Shown here piece by piece: positions 8,113 to 16,986 of a stretch of 64,000 bases of DNA; the stretch's first letter is position 1, and each line of letters begins with the position of its first letter. Source of the DNA: Sphingobacterium deserti. GTDB taxonomy: Bacteria > Bacteroidota > Bacteroidia > Sphingobacteriales > Sphingobacteriaceae. The translations under genes were made by a program, and so were the position numbers. The stretch is from NCBI RefSeq assembly GCF_000757725.1, contig NZ_JJMU01000012.1, positions 1-64,000 on the forward strand, read 5' to 3'. The notes beneath the pieces are model-generated. The model had not been told where the DNA came from. It saw only the letters and a program-made list of their open reading frames with translations, and did not search any database.

Positions 8113-10200
8113 TTAATCGGGCTTCTCCCAAACATAAGCAAAATTATCTTTCAATACATAATGTTCCACATCCGCAGAACCAGCACGCTTACGCAATTGA
8201 GAGATGACCGTATCGGTATTAAAGCCGTCGAAAATAATTGATCTTCTCGGGCGTATTGCAGATAAATCTAACGTATCCATCGTCCGTAAATTGCGCAGCA
8301 CGATCCAATCAGCAGAGTCCAGTGCCGGTAAATGAGGGTAACGATTCACAATAACCAGCTTACCAAAGCCGCTATTGATCGTGTAATTCCTTCCTGCAAC
8401 CCGATTTATTTGTTGAAACCCAACATGATCAATTTTGGTATACATCGCTAGATCTGGCCAAACCAACATCTTTAGCCGCGGATGATTCAAGCTGTCAAAC
8501 GTAGAAATTAACGATACCTTCCCATTATCAATAAACGCTATGGCAAGATCGCGCTGAACATTATACACTTTTATTCCTTTGAAAGACCAGCGGGCGAGGG
8601 AATAGTATGCAGAAGCGGCGCTGAACAACAACATACATAGAGTTGCCGAAAACAACATAGATTTAGATTTCATACGCCATGATGTAACGAAAAGTGCAAG
8701 TAGCAAAGCAAACAGGATCATTTCAAAAACACTCATTTGAATTCCTGAGATAACAGATAGAGGCAGCTTCTGAACGAAGTACAAACCCTCAAGCATAAAC
8801 TTACAGAGGTAAACTAACCCCAGCCCTATGTAAGCATTCAAAAATGCGAAAGGTGAAAAGCTTAATAGAATACCGAGGTACATCAGCAAAGTGGAAGGTA
8901 ATGCAATAAATAGATTGCCGACTAGAAAATAAGTCGGAAACTGCTGGAAATAATATAAAGCAAAGGGTGCAGTAAAAAGTTGAGCGCTCAATGACACCCA
9001 GATTAATTGTAATGCGACACGTGGAAACCAATAGCGAGGCCTAACAAGTTTATTCAACAGCGGATACAACGTAAACAATCCAAATACCGCCATATAAGAC
9101 AGCTGAAAACCTACATCAAAAATCAGAAATGGATCGAAGATAAGCAACAGAAATGCGGAAGCGAAAAGAGAATTTAAGCTAGCGTATTTCCGTTCTCCCC
9201 AATCCGCAAATAAAAGAAAGGATATCATTAGGCCAGCACGAAGAATGGAGGGCGCCATGCCCGTTAGCACAACGTAACTCCATATGGCAAGCATAATGAA
9301 AGTAAATCGAAACACTTTCCCATATCGTATTTTATCCAGAAAACGACAGATAAGGTTTAAAAGATAAAATACGATCCCCACATGCATTCCAGAAACACTT
9401 AAAACATGTATTGTACCCGTTTCTGAAAATACCTGTAACGTTTCATTACTGAAATCACTACGATGGCCAAAGATCAACGCCGCACACACACTTAAAGCTT
9501 CCTGATCTGTCACGAACTTAGCAAACTTATCTTTCAATGTATGGCGTAACTTAAGCGCAAGCCCTACCAAAAGTTCGCCACGCTCCCTACCGATCAGTTG
9601 GTAATCCTGTGTTTTCACATACCCTTGGTAATACATGTTTTTGTTTGCGCAATACCGTTTATAGTCAAACTGCTGCGGATTAAAAGCCGGGGGTATAGGC
9701 TGCAATGTATTTTTAAATGCTATTTTGTCGCCATAGCGAAAGGATTGGGCTTCGTTTCCGCGCGCAACACTCAGCATCACTTTTCCAGATATCGGGTAAT
9801 GACGATCCCCAGATTGGCCTTGGTCTAGGGCTACGGGGAAACGGATAACCTTCTCCCGTATGCTTGGCTCATCGGCGATTAACCCTATACACGTTTCCAA
9901 GCCACTGCGTTCAAACGCAATTTTTTGATGAGTGGAAAGCGGCCTCAAAATGGATGATATGCCAAGAACAAATAAGGATAGGTATAAAAATAAAGGAAAA
10001 AGAGTTTGATTGAGGCGTCTCCAAAAAGCGGTCATCAGAAACATCACGAGAGATAACAGCAAAACTCCTGCGTCCGTTATTGCCAGGAGGCTGGACGGCA
10101 TCTCCACCAGTCGACCGAACAGGATGCCTGCGCCATAGCATATGAAAGCCCGAAAAAAGGGCATCCTCCGAAGCGCTTCTGTGCTATTTAAAGCTACCAT
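8113..10200 (-). CDS. comEC: ComEC/Rec2-family DNA-uptake channel, without an intact nuclease domain
   Basis: 695 residues. ComEC carries single-stranded DNA across the inner membrane in natural competence. An N-terminal pair of membrane segments (about 12-80) is followed by a soluble DUF4131-type region (about 95-205) and the multi-spanning competence domain (about 235-515), with the typical HVLSVSGMHVGIVFY and GMAPSILRAGLM motifs and FDVGFQLSYMAVFGL. The last 150 residues occupy the place of the metallo-beta-lactamase nuclease, but no HxHxDH motif and no FLDVGQGD motif is present; IKVYNVQRDLAIAFIDNG looks like a worn-down version of the first strands. Its first codons overlap the end of the upstream barrel gene by 7 bases, which implies translational coupling. 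Confidence 0.93.
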   Translation of the reverse strand: MVALNSTEALRRMPFFRAFICYGAGILFGRLVEMPSSLLAITDAGVLLLSLVMFLMTAFWRRLNQTLFPLFLYLSLFVLGISSILRPLSTHQKIAFERSGLETCIGLIADEPSIREKVIRFPVALDQGQSGDRHYPISGKVMLSVARGNEAQSFRYGDKIAFKNTLQPIPPAFNPQQFDYKRYCANKNMYYQGYVKTQDYQLIGRERGELLVGLALKLRHTLKDKFAKFVTDQEALSVCAALIFGHRSDFSNETLQVFSETGTIHVLSVSGMHVGIVFYLLNLICRFLDKIRYGKVFRFTFIMLAIWSYVVLTGMAPSILRAGLMISFLLFADWGERKYASLNSLFASAFLLLIFDPFLIFDVGFQLSYMAVFGLFTLYPLLNKLVRPRYWFPRVALQLIWVSLSAQLFTAPFALYYFQQFPTYFLVGNLFIALPSTLLMYLGILLSFSPFAFLNAYIGLGLVYLCKFMLEGLYFVQKLPLSVISGIQMSVFEMILFALLLALFVTSWRMKSKSMLFSATLCMLLFSAASAYYSLARWSFKGIKVYNVQRDLAIAFIDNGKVSLISTFDSLNHPRLKMLVWPDLAMYTKIDHVGFQQINRVAGRNYTINSGFGKLVIVNRYPHLPALDSADWIVLRNLRTMDTLDLSAIRPRRSIIFDGFNTDTVISQLRKRAGSADVEHYVLKDNFAYVWEKPD

Positions 10201-12239
10201 TTGTACCGCAGCTGTATCCGCATTTCCGAGCGAACAGATCCATCACTTCGATCTAAACCAGATCCTACAGTTTCGACGTCCCGATAACTGCTGACACTAT
10301 AGCGCCCCCAAGAGTCCATCTTTTTCGTTACACGGTAACGCAGGTTTAGATAAGACCTCCATCCTTTCCCATTATAAAGAGGAAAAGAATTAGCATACAG
10401 TATATCGTTTTCAAACGCGTATAATCGCGCTTCATAAGAGTCTGTGTTGAAAAATGCTATCCGCACATTCATGTGTACGGGCAATTTAGCTGGCGTCCAA
10501 AAGACGTCTTGAAAAAGCAATGTCCCTCGGTCAAAACGATCTTCCTTTTGGAAAGAAACCGTTTCACAGCGGGAACGGATTTCCCATTGTTTTGTTAATT
10601 TATATTGAAAATTAAGACGCATTTGATGGCGCCACACGTCAGCGAGGTGCGGCTCGGGCCTGGGGTCATTGCAATTTTCCTGCTTTACGCGATACCGATA
10701 GCGTAGCCCTATGTTTCCCTTTTTGTACCACGCGTACGTTAATTGCGAAAAAATATCTGCGCCGGCGCTCGGCTCATCAACGCGGTAGCGCAACCAGGGA
10801 AAACGAAAGAAGTCTACGTAACTAACCCAATCTATCTTTCTAGCCACGCGGTAAGAAATGCCAGAGTAAATGCCACGTTCATTTGCTACCCGACTTCCTT
10901 CGCCCAAAGCTTGGCCTAGCGGCGAATAGTATGCTCTCTGATAATTACGATAATTAGCGAAAATAGATACTTTAGGGTGCAGACTAGCTATTACACCATT
11001 TATAGTTGCCCATGATCCGTTTATCTGATGAGCAGATTCCCCAAAGATATATGCATTGCGAAATGTGAACTGGTAGTTAACCGCTACATTCATACTTTCT
11101 TGCCCACGGAAGCTGTATAGATTACGCATAGCTGCAGTCGGAACTACGGTACCATTATAGCGGCTATATAGAGCGACGGCTCCCAAACGTAGGCGTTGTT
11201 TATTGTAGTACAAATTTGCGCCAGAAACAAGTTGGTGTACCTGATGTCGGTTACGGAGCTCCGTTGGTGTACGGTGCAGCCCTGTTGTTGAAATGGAACG
11301 AATTTCTAGCCCATCATCTGTATCCGTTACCGATCCTGACAGATGGCGTAAAGAAACAAAGGGCGTAAGTTCAATACTCTTCCAGCCTACAGTTGCCGTC
11401 GCACCGCGCAGGAAGTTAAATTCGTTCATAGACGTATAGCTTCGTATGGTCGCCGCATTACGAGCGCTCGTGGTAATTAGGGCTCCCTTACCAAAACTCA
11501 GACCATTCCACGCCACTAATCCTTGCCCCAACTGTAAAGCATAATCACCTATTATCAGTTCTTTCAAATTTGATCCACCTTTCACATACAAGCTTATGCC
11601 ATAATGATCAAACCCAAATCTTTGTTGCTCACGAAAAAAAGGTTCGCCTGCATCCTTTTTCATATTAACAGCCAAACGAACTTTGTCCGCCATATTCATT
11701 CGATAGCGCACCATATAGCGATTGGGATCTCCCAGGTATCTTGAGCGATTAGTATCCTCTATCGTATAACCCAACTGTTCTTCGAGCACACGACCATAAC
11801 GAATGATAGCTTCTTGATCAATCTTCTGTCGGATCTCCTTCCAACTCAAATCCCTAAGACTTCCTCGCGGACGCACAGTTACGAAAGGAAGCAGCTTTTC
11901 GGCTGTTTGCACGTCAAGCTCATCGATAGCTTGCAGTTCTAATACAGAGAGAAAGCCTCCGGTTAGTTTACGGTGATTGACGATGCCAAGTATTTGAATC
12001 GGTGTTAGAAACAAGAGATCTTTCAATTCTTTTCCATCAGTCATGTTGAGATCTATTTTATTTTTGAGATAAAAACGTAACAGTTCGGTGAACTCACTTA
12101 AATCTACCTCCTGATCCAGATTTTCAAGAATCTGCTCGACAATTTCTTGTTCCATTGTTAGCTCCGAAAAGACCTGACAGGTTGATTCCAGCACCAATAC
12201 AAAGAAAGATAGGGTTAGCATGTAAATCTTAAGATGCAT
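10194..12239 (-). CDS. Helix-hairpin-helix domain fused to an outer-membrane beta-barrel
   Basis: 681 residues. A signal peptide (MHLKIYMLTLSFFVLVLEST) is followed by a charged helix and, at 61-121, a tandem helix-hairpin-helix of ComEA type: KIDLNMTDGKELKDL, then LTPIQILGIVNHRKLTGGF, then a second hairpin ending EKLLPFV. HhH domains of this type bind DNA. From about 140 to the end the sequence alternates polar and aromatic residues in beta-strand fashion (LGQGLVAWNGLSFGKG; many Tyr, Trp and Arg) and ends in RYKW, a barrel-like C-terminus. It overlaps comEC by 7 bases. Similar proteins occur in Bacteroidota beside comEC. The inferred role, a DNA receptor or pore in the outer membrane, has to my knowledge not been shown. 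Confidence 0.85.
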   Translation of the reverse strand: MHLKIYMLTLSFFVLVLESTCQVFSELTMEQEIVEQILENLDQEVDLSEFTELLRFYLKNKIDLNMTDGKELKDLLFLTPIQILGIVNHRKLTGGFLSVLELQAIDELDVQTAEKLLPFVTVRPRGSLRDLSWKEIRQKIDQEAIIRYGRVLEEQLGYTIEDTNRSRYLGDPNRYMVRYRMNMADKVRLAVNMKKDAGEPFFREQQRFGFDHYGISLYVKGGSNLKELIIGDYALQLGQGLVAWNGLSFGKGALITTSARNAATIRSYTSMNEFNFLRGATATVGWKSIELTPFVSLRHLSGSVTDTDDGLEIRSISTTGLHRTPTELRNRHQVHQLVSGANLYYNKQRLRLGAVALYSRYNGTVVPTAAMRNLYSFRGQESMNVAVNYQFTFRNAYIFGESAHQINGSWATINGVIASLHPKVSIFANYRNYQRAYYSPLGQALGEGSRVANERGIYSGISYRVARKIDWVSYVDFFRFPWLRYRVDEPSAGADIFSQLTYAWYKKGNIGLRYRYRVKQENCNDPRPEPHLADVWRHQMRLNFQYKLTKQWEIRSRCETVSFQKEDRFDRGTLLFQDVFWTPAKLPVHMNVRIAFFNTDSYEARLYAFENDILYANSFPLYNGKGWRSYLNLRYRVTKKMDSWGRYSVSSYRDVETVGSGLDRSDGSVRSEMRIQLRYKW

Positions 12240-12279
12240 AGCAAAGAAATGTTTAGAGGAAATGAATGACGAGGGTTAC

Positions 12280-12657
12280 CTAATCAAAAGACCGAATGTA
12301 CCCGTTTGCGCTCCCCGCTATAGGTAGCAGAAGTATGTCAGTTGGATTTCGTAGCAACGAGTATACTTCATGCTTGCTGACATCATCAGGCGGCGATCTG
12401 CTATGGCATGGCCGTTGGATAGTGTATATAGCAGTCGCTGTGGCTGTATTTATGCAAACACGATGATAATGATGGCGAGAGGCCTTCCAAACTGGAACGC
12501 TTTTGATTAATGTAATACCTTCCGAATTATCCTGCAATGCAAAGAATCCTTCCTCCGCGATGTAGACACCGCCTGCCCCTAATAGTAGAGGTAGAGAAAA
12601 CTGTTGAGCAGATAACCGAAGGGTAATTACTTGGAGAAGTAACATCCTGATTATCAT
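12280..12657 (-). pseudogene. Decayed PorV-like outer-membrane protein gene (probable)
   Basis: An open frame of 125 codons just upstream of the HhH-barrel gene on the same strand. The first half reads like a Bacteroidota outer-membrane protein: a signal segment ending in SAQQ, then LGAGGVYIAEEGFFALQDN and SEGITLIKS, the usual start of PorV/PorQ-like barrels. After HHYHRV the composition changes abruptly (TATATAIYTIQRPCHSRS, many Pro, Ser and His), while another frame of the same strand there reads LLYTLSNGHAIAD, a better barrel-like continuation. The remaining length is far below the 250-300 residues expected. A frameshift plus deletion is the simplest reading; a short functional protein is possible. 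Confidence 0.45.
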
Positions 12658-12882
12658 AATTCATTATAATTGATGCTTAAAGATAAAATAAATATTCAAC
12701 AAAAGCATAATAATGAATAAATATTTAACCTAATAAGTTTATGCTATTCAGTTATAATAAGGAAAACGCTGCATTGACTAAAATAAAAGGATGGCTACGC
12801 TATTGATGACTTGATGTCAGATGAAGAAAATTAAAACTGACGACTTAACAATAGCGATGGGAAGCAGCGTAGTACGGTAATA
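12658..12882. other. AT-rich gene-free stretch
   Basis: Upstream of the PorV-like remnant and downstream of the ATP synthase terminator. No coding frame, repeat or RNA was recognised. It probably contains the promoter of the HhH-barrel/comEC/recQ unit, but I found no exact TAnnTTTG element. Confidence 0.4.
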
Positions 12883-12920
12883 AAAAAGGCCGCTTATCGA
12901 AAAAGATAAAGCAGCCTTTT
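12883..12920 (-). terminator. Terminator of the ATP synthase operon
   Basis: Minus-strand RNA reads AAAAGGCUGCUUUAUC, a short loop, GAUAAGCGGCCUUUUUU. The stem has one mismatch and one bulge and is followed by a U run. It lies about 20 bases beyond the atpG stop codon. Confidence 0.85.
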
Positions 12921-12940
12921 GCTGTAGAATTGAAATAAAA

Positions 12941-13828
12941 TTATCCGTTTGACAACGCTGCAGCTCCAGAAACAATCTCCGAAAGCTCGGTAGTGATTGC
13001 TGCCTGACGAGCCTGGTTATAAGAAAGTTTAAGCGATTTAAGTAAATCACCTGCATTTTCTGTTGCTTTGTCCATGGCCGTCATACGTGCTCCATGCTCA
13101 GAAGCATTGGAATCAAGCACCGCCTTATATAATTGCGTTTTGATGGCTTTTGGAATCAATTCCTCAATAATCTTTTCTTTAGATGGCTCGATAATATAGT
13201 CTACTTCTGCAGCAGATTTATCCGATTCTTCTTTCTCTTCGGGAAGTAGAGGCAACAACTGCTCTGCAGTTAAGATCTGAACAGCTGCATTACGAAACTC
13301 ATTATACACCACCTCCACACGATCTATATTTCCGGCTTTATATTCTTCCATTACATAATCTGTAACTTGCGATACATTCAAGAAGTTAAGATCGCTATAC
13401 AAATCGTTGTAATTCCCAATGACGTTAAAACCACGCTTTTGAAAGAAATCGTGACCGCGCTTTCCAATAGCAATGATGCTTAAGTTGCCACGTGCGTGTT
13501 GCTCTGCATATTTGCTAAAAATTAAATTGTTAGCTGTTTTAATAGCATTAGCATTGAACGCACCTGCAAGACCTCTGTTTGATGTCAACACAATAACCAA
13601 CACCTTTGTAGGGATACGGTCTTGTGTATATGGAGAGTCGTTTCCTTCCACAGAAGCGGAAACTTGAGCTAAAATATCTCTTAGCTTATTGGCATACGGA
13701 CGTAACTGTACTATAGCATTTGTCGCACGCTTCAATTTCGCGGCAGCCACCATCTTCATGGCCTTCGTGATTTGTTGCGTCGAGCTTACCGAGCTAATCC
13801 GGTTTCTTACTTCTTTTAAATTTGCCAT
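12941..13828 (-). CDS. atpG: ATP synthase F1 gamma subunit
   Basis: 295 residues. Gamma is the central rotor shaft coupling proton flow through Fo to catalysis in F1. The conserved N-terminal coiled-coil helix (MANLKEVRNRISSVSSTQQI, TKAMKMVAAAKL) and C-terminal helix (MTAMDKATENAGDLLKSLKL, then SYNQARQAAITTELSEIVSG) are clear, as is the central TSNRGLAGAFN motif. It is the last gene of the operon here. In E. coli gamma is followed by atpD and atpC, but both are missing from this window. An 11-bp hairpin separates it from atpA. Confidence 0.98.
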   Translation of the reverse strand: MANLKEVRNRISSVSSTQQITKAMKMVAAAKLKRATNAIVQLRPYANKLRDILAQVSASVEGNDSPYTQDRIPTKVLVIVLTSNRGLAGAFNANAIKTANNLIFSKYAEQHARGNLSIIAIGKRGHDFFQKRGFNVIGNYNDLYSDLNFLNVSQVTDYVMEEYKAGNIDRVEVVYNEFRNAAVQILTAEQLLPLLPEEKEESDKSAAEVDYIIEPSKEKIIEELIPKAIKTQLYKAVLDSNASEHGARMTAMDKATENAGDLLKSLKLSYNQARQAAITTELSEIVSGAAALSNG

Positions 13829-13851
13829 ATACTAGTGTCGATTTGAGCTGT

Positions 13852-13881
13852 GCGTATTGTGTATGTGCACACACAATACGC
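13852..13881 (-). promoter_or_regulatory. Hairpin between atpA and atpG
   Basis: The arms 13852-13862 and 13871-13881 are perfect 11-bp complements (GCGTATTGTGT / ACACAATACGC) with an 8-nt loop, in the 69-base gap between atpA and atpG. No U run follows, so it is more likely to affect RNA stability or processing than to be a full terminator. Confidence 0.6.
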
Positions 13882-13897
13882 TAGCACTCATATCTGA

Positions 13898-15472
13898 TTA
13901 ATATTTTGCTGCTAAGTCCTTAGCTACTTTATCTAACACATCAGTCAATTCATCACTGAATTTGCCGGCTTTCAAGCCCGCTAAAACTTCCGGATGACGT
14001 TGTTCCAACTGAGTCAAATACTCTTCTTCAAATTTACGGACATCTTTTACCGGAACCGAACGGAACAAACCTTTGGTACCTGCATAAATAATCGCAACTT
14101 GCTTTTCTACTGCTACAGGAGAGTACTGACCTTGTTTTAATATTTCTACGTTACGAATACCCTTATCAAGAACAGCTTTCGTCGCTGCATCTAAATCAGA
14201 TCCGAACTTAGCAAAGGCCTCTAGCTCGCGGAATTGTGCTTGATCCAACTTCAATGTACCAGAAACTTTCTTCATTGATTTGATCTGCGCGTTACCACCT
14301 ACACGCGATACCGAGATACCAACGTTGATTGCTGGACGGATACCTGCGTTGAACAAGTTCGATTCCAAGAAAATCTGACCATCTGTAATCGAAATTACGT
14401 TTGTAGGGATATAAGCTGATACGTCACCTGCTTGCGTTTCGATAATCGGTAGTGCTGTTAAAGATCCGCCACCTTTTACCAAATGCTTAATGGATTCTGG
14501 CAAGTCGTTCATGTTACGTGCGATATCATCGGAAGCGTTGATCTTCGCTGCTCTTTCCAATAAACGGGAGTGCAAATAGAAAACGTCTCCTGGGTATGCT
14601 TCACGTCCTGGAGGACGACGTAACAATAGAGAAACTTCACGGTAGGCTACAGCTTGTTTCGACAAATCATCATAAACGATCAACGCCGGACGACCTGTGT
14701 CGCGGAAAAACTCCCCAATCGCAGCACCTGACATTGGCGCATAGAATTGCAAAGGTGCAGGATCCGCCGCTGAAGCTGCTACCACAACCGTGTAAGCCAT
14801 CGCTCCTTTTTCTTCAAGCACGCGAACGATATTCGCTACCGTAGAATTCTTTTGACCAACGGCAACATATATACAGAATACAGGATGACCTGCATCATAA
14901 AACTCTTTTTGGTTCAAGATTGTATCGATACATACAGCAGTTTTACCTGTCTGACGGTCACCGATTACAAGCTCACGCTGGCCACGGCCTACTGGAATCA
15001 TTGCATCAATAGCCTTGATACCTGTTTGCAAAGGCTCAGTTACCGGCTGACGATAAATTACCCCTGGTGCTTTACGCTCGATTGGCATCTCGTAAGTCTC
15101 GCCTGCGATAGGTCCTTTACCATCAATAGGTTGGCCTAATGTATTCACAACGCGACCCAACATACCTTCACCAACCTTGATAGATGCGATGCGTTTTGTA
15201 CGTTTTACGGTATCTCCTTCTTTGATTTCGTCTGAAGATCCTAAAAGTACAACACCTGCGTTGTCTTCTTCCAGGTTCAATACGATACCTTCTAATCCGT
15301 TATCAAATTCAACCAACTCACCGGACTGAACTTTAGTTAAGCCGTAAATACGAGCAATACCGTCACCCACAGTAAGTACGGTACCCACTTCCTCGAGTTC
15401 GGCTTCTGATTTAAAGCTTGACAATTGCTCTCTAAGAATTGCCGAAACTTCATCTGGTCTTACCTCTATCAT
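13898..15472 (-). CDS. atpA: ATP synthase F1 alpha subunit
   Basis: 524 residues. Alpha forms the (alpha-beta)3 ring and carries the non-catalytic nucleotide sites. The Walker A motif GDRQTGKTA is at 171-179, and the family signature around [14 protein letters not shown] and the alpha-type [20 protein letters not shown] stretch are present. N-terminal [17 protein letters not shown], which contacts delta, is intact. Transcribed after atpH with a 55-base gap. Confidence 0.99.
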   Translation of the reverse strand: MIEVRPDEVSAILREQLSSFKSEAELEEVGTVLTVGDGIARIYGLTKVQSGELVEFDNGLEGIVLNLEEDNAGVVLLGSSDEIKEGDTVKRTKRIASIKVGEGMLGRVVNTLGQPIDGKGPIAGETYEMPIERKAPGVIYRQPVTEPLQTGIKAIDAMIPVGRGQRELVIGDRQTGKTAVCIDTILNQKEFYDAGHPVFCIYVAVGQKNSTVANIVRVLEEKGAMAYTVVVAASAADPAPLQFYAPMSGAAIGEFFRDTGRPALIVYDDLSKQAVAYREVSLLLRRPPGREAYPGDVFYLHSRLLERAAKINASDDIARNMNDLPESIKHLVKGGGSLTALPIIETQAGDVSAYIPTNVISITDGQIFLESNLFNAGIRPAINVGISVSRVGGNAQIKSMKKVSGTLKLDQAQFRELEAFAKFGSDLDAATKAVLDKGIRNVEILKQGQYSPVAVEKQVAIIYAGTKGLFRSVPVKDVRKFEEEYLTQLEQRHPEVLAGLKAGKFSDELTDVLDKVAKDLAAKY

Positions 15473-15527
15473 TGTTATTATTATAAGGGGTTTTTGATTT
15501 TATTTTTTATCCAAAAGTCAATGCGAA

Positions 15528-16073
15528 TTAAACGCCTTGACTTACAAAATATTTTTCCAATTTATTCAATTTACCGGCTATCGTTGCGTCGATCTGTCTG
15601 TCGCCAACAAGGAGTTTGAAACCACCGATCACGGAAGCATCTACCTTGTTCTTAAGCAATACCTGAGCGTTGATTTCTTGAGAAATCTTTGCCTGTAAAT
15701 CATTCAGATTTTTTTCCGATAATTTCGTTGCCGAAATAACAGTTGCATTAACGATACCTTTCAATTGGTTGTATTCGCGAATAAATTCCTGAGCGATATC
15801 AACTAGAATATCACCACGCCCCTTGCTTACTAATATATTGAAAAAGGATACGATCAAGGGGTTCACCTTTCCATTGAAAAGGGCCTGTAAAATACTCCGC
15901 TTTTTATCTGCACTGATGATAGGGTTCTTTAGAACTGTCTGAATTTCCGTATTGGACTTCAAAACGACAACGATTTGATCGATATCGGCTTTAACAGCGT
16001 CTAAATTACCTTGCTCCTGTGCTAGTTCAAGAAGTGATTTTGCATATCTGGAGGCAACTGTAAAAATTGACAT
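15528..16073 (-). CDS. atpH: ATP synthase F1 delta subunit
   Basis: 181 residues. Delta forms the top of the peripheral stalk, linking subunit b to alpha. Family features: N-terminal VASRYAKSLLELAQEQGNL, the helical N-domain to about residue 105, and the C-terminal VDASVIGGFKLLVGDRQIDA signature followed by an amphipathic region KLNKLEKYF. It lies between atpF and atpA in the usual order. Confidence 0.97.
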   Translation of the reverse strand: MSIFTVASRYAKSLLELAQEQGNLDAVKADIDQIVVVLKSNTEIQTVLKNPIISADKKRSILQALFNGKVNPLIVSFFNILVSKGRGDILVDIAQEFIREYNQLKGIVNATVISATKLSEKNLNDLQAKISQEINAQVLLKNKVDASVIGGFKLLVGDRQIDATIAGKLNKLEKYFVSQGV

Positions 16074-16159
16074 CTTATTAAATTATCTTTGATGAGCTCG
16101 CTACGCTCGGTTTAAAAAGTAAAAATTGAAAAATAAAAAAGCGTAATTGCTTTTCAATC

Positions 16160-16660
16160 TTAGTTTAATTTAACATCCTTCAACAAGTCTGCAACAAACG
16201 CTTCTTGCTTGCCTTGGTCTTGAAATTCTTTTGTCAATACCTTACGGGCAATATCCAAAGATAAAGAAGAAACTTGGTTTTTAACTTCAGCTAATGCTAA
16301 GTTCTTTTGTTCTTCGATTTCCCGCTTCGCTTGTTCTAGGATTTTCTTCGCAGACTCTTGCGCTTCGTGCTTTGCCTCAGAAACGATTTTATCTTTCAAT
16401 TCTTTCGCTTCTTTCAAAATCTCGTCTCTCTCTGCACGCGCTTCTTTTAATAGTTGCTCATTCTCATTGGTTAAACGAGCCATTTCCAACTTTGCCTTTT
16501 CAGCAGAGGCCAAAGCATCAGAAATACCTTTCTCACGTTCTTCCAAAGCATTTATGATAGGCTTCCATGCAAATTTACCCAAGATAAAGATCACGATCAA
16601 TAAAATGATAATTTGCCAAAAGAACAAACCATACGAGAACTGATTAATTAATGCATCCAT
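16160..16660 (-). CDS. atpF: ATP synthase Fo subunit b
   Basis: 166 residues. One N-terminal membrane helix (about 9-29, LFFWQIIILLIVIFILGKFA) followed by a long highly charged coiled coil (about 35-135: repeated Glu, Lys and Ala) forming the peripheral stalk. The junction WKPIINALEEREKGI is typical of b. A terminator-like hairpin lies between atpE and this gene and may reduce its transcription compared with atpE. Confidence 0.97.
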   Translation of the reverse strand: MDALINQFSYGLFFWQIIILLIVIFILGKFAWKPIINALEEREKGISDALASAEKAKLEMARLTNENEQLLKEARAERDEILKEAKELKDKIVSEAKHEAQESAKKILEQAKREIEEQKNLALAEVKNQVSSLSLDIARKVLTKEFQDQGKQEAFVADLLKDVKLN

Positions 16661-16712
16661 TGTATAATAGTATAAAATATAATGTTTTTATTTTTTGTCT
16701 TTTAAAAAAGCA

Positions 16713-16737
16713 CCTTTGCAACCAACCGTTGCAAAGG
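16713..16737 (-). terminator. Terminator-like attenuator hairpin between atpE and atpF
   Basis: The arms 16713-16722 and 16728-16737 form a perfect 10-bp stem (CCTTTGCAAC / GTTGCAAAGG) with a 5-nt loop. On the transcribed strand it is followed by UGCUUUUUU. It lies 22 bases after the atpE stop, within the operon, so partial termination there would raise subunit c over the downstream subunits. Confidence 0.7.
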
Positions 16738-16759
16738 ATGCCTTGTACTGTACACTGGC

Positions 16760-16948
16760 TTATTTACCTAGGATTAAAGCACCGAATGCTAAACCTTCTA
16801 CTAGGGCACCAATGATGATCATTGCAGTTTGAATTTTAGATGCTGCTTCTGGCTGGCGAGCGATAGCTTCCATAGCTGAACCACCGATTTTACCTAAACC
16901 TAAACCTGCACCGATTACGATTAAACCTGCTCCAATTAAGTTGTACAT
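16760..16948 (-). CDS. atpE: ATP synthase Fo subunit c
   Basis: 62 residues, at the short end for this family. Two membrane helices joined by the polar loop ARQPEAASK (30-38); the first carries the glycine-rich packing motif GAGLGLGKIGG, the second the ion-binding Glu51 in GALVEGLAFGAL. Residues that make the site sodium-specific in other c subunits (Gln in helix 1; Ser or Thr just after the Glu) are not seen, so proton coupling is expected. Present in many copies per enzyme; see the hairpin just downstream. Confidence 0.97.
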   Translation of the reverse strand: MYNLIGAGLIVIGAGLGLGKIGGSAMEAIARQPEAASKIQTAMIIIGALVEGLAFGALILGK

Positions 16949-16986
16949 AGTAATGAATTTATAATATAAAATTTAACAAAAAATGC

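Noticed and set aside
16079..16110. Possible hairpin between atpH and atpF (GAGCTCGCTACGCTCGG)
   Set aside because: The arms are only a few bases long with mismatches and no U run, much weaker than the atpE-atpF and atpA-atpG hairpins.
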